A program made the position numbers and the translations under genes. Positions 24,423 through 28,957 of a stretch of 28,957 nucleotides of DNA are shown here, in pieces (the first letter of the stretch is position 1; the number at the start of each line of letters is the position of its first letter). The DNA comes from RYN-428 sp035648595 (GTDB taxonomy: Bacteria > Planctomycetota > Phycisphaerae > Tepidisphaerales > Tepidisphaeraceae). Where the stretch lies: contig DASRLH010000282.1 of assembly GCA_035648595.1 (NCBI GenBank), positions 1 through 28,957 on the forward strand, read 5' to 3'. The notes beneath the pieces are model-generated. The model was given only the letters and a program-made list of their open reading frames with translations, was not told the DNA's origin and did not search any database.

Positions 24423-24579
24423 GGGCAGGAATGCCCGGCACTCGCGGATTCGGGCAGACAAGAATGACGCCCCGGCAAAAAGTCGAAAGCCACAGGAATT
24501 TTCCGCGTTTTTGGCCGAAAATCGAAGGTTTTGGTGGACGAAATCGACTTTTTGCCGGGGCGTCAAGAATGTCTGCCCC
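24423..24579. repeat. Palindromic repeat, family B copy 2, interrupted by an insert
   Basis: First hairpin gggc-aggaat-gccc lies at 24423-24436. The spacer cggattc matches copy 1. The second hairpin is split: gggcagacaagaatg ends at 24466 and tctgccccacc resumes at 24572. Removing the insert plus one duplicated caagaatg rebuilds gggcagaca-agaa-tgtctgccc, a perfect hairpin. Confidence 0.75.
24467..24563. mobile_element. 97-bp MITE-like element with 20-bp terminal inverted repeats
   Basis: The ends acgccccggcaaaaagtcga (24467-24486) and its exact reverse complement (24544-24563) frame 57 bases of unique sequence. Both sides are flanked by the direct repeat caagaatg (24459-24466 and 24564-24571), an 8-base target duplication. 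There is no coding capacity, so it would be moved by a transposase encoded elsewhere. It lies in the UbiE-UbiX gap, in the loop of a family B hairpin. Confidence 0.8.
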
Positions 24580-24688
24580 ACCAAAGCATCGACGTTTACG
24601 CTTCCCTAAAAGAACGCGCGCGTGCCCCAGCGCGAAGAAAGTGGAGAGGACGCCGCTTCTACGTTAATCGCATGTATCATTGGATGAT

Positions 24689-25291
24689 ATGGAAATCGTA
24701 ACCGCCATCACCGGGGCCAGCGGCGCGCTGTATGCGCAGCGGTTTTTGCATGGACTTGTGTCGGCGGGCGTGGGGGTGCACCTGATCGTCTCGCCGCTTG
24801 GACGGCGGCTGTTGCACGATGAACTGGGGATGGAAACAGTGGATATAGCGGCCCTGGCGGGCAGCGCGAATCACACCATTACCGCCTACAACTACAACGA
24901 CGTGGGCTGCAAACTCGCCAGCGGCAGCTTTCTTCACGATGGGATGGTGATCGTCCCCTGTTCGAGCAACACGCTGGCTGAAGTGGCGCATGGCTTGGGG
25001 GATAACCTCATCAGCCGGTCGGCGGCGGTCACGCTCAAGGAGCGGCGGCGGCTCGTGCTGGCGCATCGCGAGATGCCGTTGTCGCCGATGGATGTAAACA
25101 ACTACAAGACACTCACCGATGCCGGCGCGATCGTCGCGCCGTGCAATCCCGGCTTTTATCTGAACCCCGCAACCGTGGGCGACGTCGTCGATTTTGTCGC
25201 GGGAAAGTTGCTGGATCTCATCGGCGTGCCGCATGCGCTTGAAACGCGGTGGGATCCAAAGAACGTGCGCCCGCCGGTTGCCCGGATGTGA
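24689..25291 (+). CDS. ubiX: UbiX-like flavin prenyltransferase
   Basis: The 200-residue flavoprotein makes prenylated FMN, the cofactor of UbiD-type decarboxylases. Family features: VTAITGASGALYAQRFL at the N-terminus (FMN phosphate loop), the VPCSSNTLAEVAHGLGDNLISRSAAVTLKERR stretch (here split as CSSNTLAEVAHG and NLISRSAAVTLKERR), LVLAHREMPLS, and APCNPGFYLNPATVGDVVDFVAGKLLD. The ATG at 24689 is taken; a TTG nine bases earlier is in frame. No clear ribosome binding site is seen. With UbiA and UbiE beside it, the probable job is the decarboxylation step of a quinone pathway (MqnM in the futalosine route). No UbiD partner is in the window. Confidence 0.93.
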   Translation: MEIVTAITGASGALYAQRFLHGLVSAGVGVHLIVSPLGRRLLHDELGMETVDIAALAGSANHTITAYNYNDVGCKLASGSFLHDGMVIVPCSSNTLAEVAHGLGDNLISRSAAVTLKERRRLVLAHREMPLSPMDVNNYKTLTDAGAIVAPCNPGFYLNPATVGDVVDFVAGKLLDLIGVPHALETRWDPKNVRPPVARM

Positions 25292-25325
25292 TAGGGAACA
25301 CGACAAGATAAGGCGCGCTACGTAA

Positions 25326-25439
25326 TTCGCTTCAGCGAACGCTGCTCCTCGGTCGCAGGCCCAAAACGCGACGTAGGGTTCGCTTCAGCGAACGCAGTTC
25401 TTTCACCCCCGCCCCAGAACCGCGTCCGCTGAAGCGGAC
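25326..25439. repeat. Three REP-like hairpins, family C
   Basis: ttcgcttcagcgaa (25326-25339), gttcgcttcagcgaac (25378-25393) and gtccgctgaagcggac (25424-25439) are near-identical small hairpins. The second and third, with flanking cgtaggg and ccctacg, also form a larger inverted repeat of about 74 bases. Between them the stem changes t-t/a-a to c-c/g-g in a paired way. They lie in the UbiX-UbiA gap. Confidence 0.75.
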
Positions 25440-25528
25440 CCTACGATTGCAGCGTGCGAATTGCGATAAGCCTCGTCGATCTCCCAGCCCCCACGATGGA
25501 TGAGGCAAACTCGGAGGAGGACTTTACA

Positions 25529-26485
25529 TTGAGCATGAGCCCGCCCAATCTCATGGATTCAGCGCAGGTCATGCCGAACCCGGATGCGCACGCTTCCCTT
25601 CCGGCAAAATTTTCGGCCTTCGCCGGCGACATCAAAATCGCGCACACGGTCTTCGCGCTCCCCTTCGCGCTGCTCAGCACTTTCCTGGCCTCGCGGGATG
25701 TCGAGCCAAATGGCTGGCCGCGCGCGGGCAAGCTCTTGCTGATTCTAGTTTGCATGGTGACGGCACGGACAGTGGCGATGGCCGTCAATCGGCTGCTTGA
25801 TGCCCGGCTGGACGCGCTCAACCCGCGCACCGCGCGCCGGGCGATTCCCAGCGGAATGTTGTCGCGCGGCTTTTACGTGGTCATCGTGGCGGCTTCCGTC
25901 GGGCTGTTCATCATAGCCACCGCAGGCTTCCATGTTTTCTACCGCAATATCTGGCCGCTGATTTTTTCAGTGCCGGTGCTGACATATCTGGCGGCATATC
26001 CGCTGCTCAAGCGATTCACCCGGCTATGTCATTACTATCTGGGCGGCGCGCTGGCCCTGGTGCCGGTTTGCGCGTGGGTTGCAATTCGTGGAGACATCGC
26101 CTGGCCGCCGATTTGGATGTTCGCGGCGGTGTTATGCTGGACCACCGGGTTCGACATCATTTACGCCTGCCAGGATTATCACAGCGACCTGGCGTGCGGC
26201 GTCTTTTCCGTGCCCGCCAAACTGGGCATCGGCCCGGCACTTTGGGTGAGCCGGGCCACGCACGGCGTTTGCGCGGCGATGCTCATCGCCCTGGGCTTTT
26301 CCACGCCGCATCTCCATTCGCTTTATTTTGTCGGCGTCGGGATCGCCATTGCATTGCTCATCATCGAGCAAAGCCTCGTTCGCGCCGACGACTTATCGAA
26401 AGCCGGACTCGCGTTCTTCACCATTAATGGCGTCATTAGCCTGCTGCTGGGAACATTGGGGATCATCGACGTGCTGCTACATTAG
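25529..26485 (+). CDS. UbiA-family prenyltransferase, probably menaquinone pathway (MqnP-like)
   Basis: This polytopic membrane enzyme joins a polyprenyl chain to an aromatic quinone precursor. Both Asp-rich metal and diphosphate sites are present: NRLLDARLD (about 87-95) and DIIYACQDYHSD (about 209-220), followed by FSVPAKLG. The N-terminal DIKIAHTVFALPFALLSTFLA is the pattern of the subgroup that works in the futalosine menaquinone pathway. About eight hydrophobic helices are seen. The start is uncertain: a TTG at 25529 has GGAGGAGG 8 bases upstream and is chosen; an ATG at 25535 has poorer spacing; a GTG at 25454 and ATG at 25496 lack a signal. From 25529 it is 318 residues. Confidence 0.9.
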   Translation: MSMSPPNLMDSAQVMPNPDAHASLPAKFSAFAGDIKIAHTVFALPFALLSTFLASRDVEPNGWPRAGKLLLILVCMVTARTVAMAVNRLLDARLDALNPRTARRAIPSGMLSRGFYVVIVAASVGLFIIATAGFHVFYRNIWPLIFSVPVLTYLAAYPLLKRFTRLCHYYLGGALALVPVCAWVAIRGDIAWPPIWMFAAVLCWTTGFDIIYACQDYHSDLACGVFSVPAKLGIGPALWVSRATHGVCAAMLIALGFSTPHLHSLYFVGVGIAIALLIIEQSLVRADDLSKAGLAFFTINGVISLLLGTLGIIDVLLH

Positions 26486-26550
26486 GACCCTCTGGCTTCG
26501 TGACCCCCCGACCGATTGCAAGGTACAAGGACTCACGGGACGAAGCCCGT

Positions 26551-26656
26551 CAACGTATCACGGGCGTCTCGCCCGTGCGGACGGCGCGGTGGTCGAGGAA
26601 CCGCGATATTGCAAGTCTCAAGCACAATGCACGGGCGGGACGCCCGTGATACGTTG
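26551..26656. repeat. REPIN-like palindromic repeat, family A copy 5
   Basis: Arms caacgtatcacgggcg and cgcccgtgatacgttg are perfect reverse complements 74 bases apart. The spacer is homologous in reverse orientation to that of the copy at 19824 (blocks gagga, ccgcg, tctcaa). It sits in the 340-bp gap between the UbiA-like gene and the fusion-protein gene. Confidence 0.85.
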
Positions 26657-26722
26657 ATGGGGCCATCGTGCCCACGCGGTTGCATCGACGGATTGCCGCA
26701 GATCAGTGCGGAGTACCGCACA

Positions 26723-26741
26723 CATGGGCAAGCTGCCCATG
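26723..26741. repeat. Short REP-like hairpin
   Basis: catgggca-agc-tgcccatg is a perfect 8-bp stem with a 3-base loop, about 85 bases before the next gene. The sequence suggests yet another REP family. Nothing else is recognised in the rest of the 26486-26825 gap. Confidence 0.5.
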
Positions 26742-26825
26742 CCACAAAAATTGGCCGCACCCCGCTGAAGTGTTACACGGCTACAATACCGTTTCGTACA
26801 GAAAGCCCTCCGTTGCGGAGATGCC

Positions 26826-28019
26826 ATGCGCGCGATCGTGAGTGGACAAGTTGGCGTTGATAAAGGCCCGTACCTGGAAGCGGTCAAGGCGCAGGCTCGC
26901 GCGCGGGGGTTTGATCTGGAGGTGTGCCACGTCGGGCAGATGATGTACGCCGAGGCGCCGGACGTGCCGGCGGGACGGATTCTTAATCTGCCAATGGGCC
27001 GGCTCAATACGCTACGGCGGGCGGTCTTCAAGGAAATCCTGCGCACCGCCGACCGGCATGAGCATGTTCTGGTGAACACCCATGCCACCTTCCGCTGGAA
27101 GCACGGCTTATTCGCCGCGTTTGATTTCGATCAGATGAAGTCGTTCAAGGCGGATGCGTATTTCACGCTGGTGGACAACGCCGAGAACGTGCACCAACGT
27201 CTGCTGCGCGATCACGACATCGACCACACGCTCAAGGACATCATGGTCTGGCGCGAGGAGGAATTGCTCGCCACCGAAATCCTCGCCAACGCCCTGAGCG
27301 GCTACGGGCACTTCTACATGATCTCGCGCGGCCGGGGCGCTGCCACCACGCAAACCGTTTACCGTCTGCTTTTTGAGCGCTCGCGCAAACGGGCCTATCT
27401 CTCCTTCCCCATGACGCACGTAACGGATCTGCCGGCCACGCTGGCGGAGATCGACGCGTTCAAGCGCGTCATGCATGAGCATTTCACCTGTTTCGATCCG
27501 GCCGACGTGGACGAATATTCCCTGCATATGTCGGCCATCCAAGCGATGCAGGAAGGCCGCACGACCATCGAGGTGATTGGCGCCGAGGGGCCGATGACCC
27601 TGAAAACCGCGGATGTGGCCCAAATCAGCGGCGACATCATGGGCCAGATTTACGCCCGCGATTTCAAGATGATCGATCAGTCCGACATGATCATCAGCCT
27701 GATCCCGCAACTTCCCACCGGCCGTCCCGCCCTCTCCAGCGGCGTGGAGCGCGAACTGCAACATGCTTTCGAAGGCGGCAAGGAGGTGTTCGTGATCTGG
27801 AAGGCCAGGAACGCGCCGTCGCCATTCATCACGGAGACGGCGACCAAAGTATTCGCCGATGTGATCGAGGCGGTGGAATACTTCGGGGGCAGAGGCGACG
27901 CCGGGATTGGGCGGACGAAGATGAAATCCCAAACGCCGCCAAGCGGAGGAATTCCGAACCAAGCTCCAAACCCAAAGGAAAAAAACTCAAAAGATGAACC
28001 GCCGGATGCGCAGTTTTGA
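26826..28019 (+). CDS. P-loop kinase-like domain fused to a nucleoside deoxyribosyltransferase-like domain
   Basis: The 397-residue protein appears to have two domains. Residues 1-185 look like a P-loop nucleotide kinase of the archaeal-type adenylate kinase group: a hydrophobic strand AIVSG leads into GQVGVDKG (7-14), then VLVNTHATFRW (81-91) and YFTLVDNAENVHQRLLRD. The loop is unusual, with Asp before the Lys and Gly after it where Ser or Thr is expected. Residues 189-352 (AYLSFPMTH, a middle acidic segment, then IDQSDMIISLIPQ, SSGVERELQHAFEGGKEVFVIW) have the order of strand, acidic loop, SGxxxEL and helix seen in nucleoside deoxyribosyltransferases and related hydrolases, with E308 or E310 as candidate catalytic residue. 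The last 30 residues are encoded by a repeat and look accidental. Function is not known. The LOG gene lies 111 bases downstream. Confidence 0.6.
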   Translation: MRAIVSGQVGVDKGPYLEAVKAQARARGFDLEVCHVGQMMYAEAPDVPAGRILNLPMGRLNTLRRAVFKEILRTADRHEHVLVNTHATFRWKHGLFAAFDFDQMKSFKADAYFTLVDNAENVHQRLLRDHDIDHTLKDIMVWREEELLATEILANALSGYGHFYMISRGRGAATTQTVYRLLFERSRKRAYLSFPMTHVTDLPATLAEIDAFKRVMHEHFTCFDPADVDEYSLHMSAIQAMQEGRTTIEVIGAEGPMTLKTADVAQISGDIMGQIYARDFKMIDQSDMIISLIPQLPTGRPALSSGVERELQHAFEGGKEVFVIWKARNAPSPFITETATKVFADVIEAVEYFGGRGDAGIGRTKMKSQTPPSGGIPNQAPNPKEKNSKDEPPDAQF

Positions 28020-28082
28020 ATTTTTCGCTTCTTTTGCTTTTGAGTTTGTTTCGGATTTCGTGCTTCGGATTTCGGATTTTTA
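27950..28082. repeat. AT-rich inverted repeat with cggattt units, family E
   Basis: The left side (aattccgaacc, ccaaaccc, aaaaaactcaaaag) and the right side (cttttgagtttg, then cggatttcg, cttcggatttcggattt) pair imperfectly around 28000-28035. The left part encodes the C-terminal tail of the preceding protein, whose stop is at 28017-28019. The repeat was probably inserted there and changed the original end of the gene. Confidence 0.6.
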
Positions 28083-28130
28083 GCTGTCGCTCTTCACCGC
28101 GCGTCTGTAATGCACCTACGGACATCTGCC

Positions 28131-28709
28131 ATGCCATCCATCCATTCCGTCGCGGTCTATTGCTCTTCCAGCCGTGATGTGGCGCGCGTTTACTTCGACG
28201 CGGCGGCCGCCCTTGGCGACGCGATCGCCCGGCAGGGCTGGCAACTGGTCTACGGCGGCAACGACTGCGGCTGCATGGGCGCGCTGGCTGGCGCCGCCCG
28301 CAACGCCGGCGGGAAAGTAATCGGCATCACGCCCCAACGCCTGGTTGATGAGGGAATCGCCGATGAAAAATGCGACGAACTGCTCGTGACGCAGGGCATG
28401 CGCGAGCGCAAGGCGCTGATGGAGGAGAAAGCCGACGCCTTCATCACATTGCCCGGCGGGCTGGGCACGCTCGAGGAAATCCTCGAAATCCTCGTCGGCA
28501 GCTTCCTGGGCTTTCATGCAAAGCCGATCGTCCTGCTCAACATCGCCGGCTTTTACGACCCGCTTCTGGCCATGATCGATCATGGCATCGAGCAAAGGTT
28601 CATCCGGCCGCGAGCCAGGGAAATGCTCCATGTTTGCGCGACGGTGCGGCAGGCAATCGATTGTCTCCGCGCGACCGATCTCGATTCGCCGCCTTCCGTA
28701 ATCGCCTGA
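28131..28709 (+). CDS. LOG-family nucleotide 5'-monophosphate phosphoribohydrolase-like protein
   Basis: The 192-residue Rossmann-fold protein belongs to the LOG/TIGR00730 family, whose studied members release the base from nucleoside 5'-monophosphates such as cytokinin ribotides. The signatures are SVAVYCSSSRD at the start, YGGNDCGCMGALA at 41-53 (the usual GGGxxGLMG with changes), R91 and K94 in MRERKALM, and the active-site PGGLGTLEE at 108-116. The ATG at 28131 fits the family start; one at 28110 is in frame. Ribosome binding signals are weak for both. The substrate in bacteria is commonly unknown. Position after a protein with an N-glycosidase-like second domain suggests a shared nucleotide theme, by inference. 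Confidence 0.9.
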   Translation: MPSIHSVAVYCSSSRDVARVYFDAAAALGDAIARQGWQLVYGGNDCGCMGALAGAARNAGGKVIGITPQRLVDEGIADEKCDELLVTQGMRERKALMEEKADAFITLPGGLGTLEEILEILVGSFLGFHAKPIVLLNIAGFYDPLLAMIDHGIEQRFIRPRAREMLHVCATVRQAIDCLRATDLDSPPSVIA

Positions 28710-28769
28710 TCTGCGACCTCGCACATATGGCCTGCTTTCCCATTCGTGCCCATTTGTGGCCCCGTAAAA

Positions 28770-28837
28770 CTTCAGCCGAATGCAACGCGGTGTGGTATTT
28801 GGAACGAATGGGGTCGACGTATCACGGGCGTCTCGCC
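28770..28837. repeat. Half copy of the family A repeat, cut by a mobile element
   Basis: The flank and left arm match the reverse complement of the copy at 19824-19972, through tcgacgtatcacgggcgtct and then cgcc. The match stops at 28837, in the loop or second stem strand of the arm hairpin, and the inner part and the second arm are missing. The next sequence, 11 bases later, is the stop codon of a probable transposase. Confidence 0.65.
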
Positions 28838-28847
28838 TCATCTTTCG

Positions 28848-28957
28848 TCACATTTTTTCCAGTCCAGCCGCCCGCGCGCCCATGACCATCAGGTGAAGGT
28901 CATTCCATCCGCGCCAGAGGGTGAGCCAGCCGGGTGGGCCGTCGGACTTGCGGTTTT
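28848..28957 (-). CDS. Partial transposase C-terminus, possibly IS4-like
   Basis: Reading the minus strand, an open frame enters from the window end and stops at 28848-28850. Its 35 residues include SDGPPGWLTLWRGW, then LHLMVMGARAAG, and end LEKM. The GxPGWLTLWRGW and M-x-GAR pattern resembles the C-terminus of IS4-group transposases as I recall them. It is too short for certainty. It is the 3' end of a gene that continues beyond the window, so no start can be given. Confidence 0.45.
   Translation of the reverse strand, partial: NRKSDGPPGWLTLWRGWNDLHLMVMGARAAGLEKM

Noticed and set aside
23539..26485. Calling the UbiE/UbiX/UbiA genes a ubiquinone operon
   Set aside because: The UbiA N-terminus fits the menaquinone (futalosine) subgroup, the likely lineage uses menaquinone, and repeats fill both gaps, so one operon is not supported.

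Overview
This is a GC-rich chromosomal segment, most plausibly from a member of the Planctomycetota, perhaps near the Phycisphaerae. The main evidence is a secreted beta-helix protein with the planctomycete-type N-terminal LEPR-XLL motif (LESRTLLS), a menaquinone-type UbiE/UbiX/UbiA gene set, and intergenic spaces filled with short palindromic repeats. This lineage call comes from reading the sequence and recalled family knowledge; no search was run. I saw no tRNA, rRNA, CRISPR array or complete transposon.

Layout. 1-7.2 kb: Fic-domain protein (minus), then on the plus strand a ROK-family protein, glycyl-tRNA synthetase, a BCP/PrxQ-type peroxiredoxin and a Tat-exported phospholipase C. 7.4-10.9 kb: a tRNA-queuosine mannosyltransferase-like protein, two orphan antitoxin-like genes facing each other (RHH/VapB-like and AbrB/MazE-like) and a TMTC-like membrane mannosyltransferase. 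11-13.5 kb: a large secreted LEPR-XLL beta-helix protein (minus). 13.8-18.5 kb: a small membrane protein, then a respiratory cluster of Rieske protein, cytochrome b fused to cytochrome c, cytochrome c fused to an outer-membrane beta-barrel, and a cytochrome c lipoprotein. 18.5-23.3 kb (minus): D-amino-acid transaminase, phosphoketolase and acetate kinase. 23.5-26.5 kb: UbiE/MenG, UbiX-like flavin prenyltransferase and UbiA-like prenyltransferase, probably late steps of menaquinone synthesis. 26.8-28.7 kb: a P-loop kinase-like/nucleoside-deoxyribosyltransferase-like fusion protein followed by a LOG-family protein. 28.85 kb to the end: the C-terminus of a probable transposase.

How the genes fit together. 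The UbiE/UbiX/UbiA products would supply quinone. The Rieske/cytochrome b-c complex would oxidise the quinol, and two further periplasmic or envelope c-type haems follow in the same operon, one of them covalently joined to an outer-membrane barrel. Phosphoketolase plus acetate kinase form a short route from xylulose-5-P or fructose-6-P through acetyl-P to acetate and ATP.

The most notable observations are: the cytochrome c-porin fusion in the bc operon; the kinase-like/NDT-like fusion next to a LOG gene; several REP/REPIN-like palindromic families; a 97-bp MITE-like element with perfect 20-bp terminal inverted repeats and an 8-bp target duplication, inserted in the loop of one of those palindromes; and a transposase end that cuts another palindrome in half.
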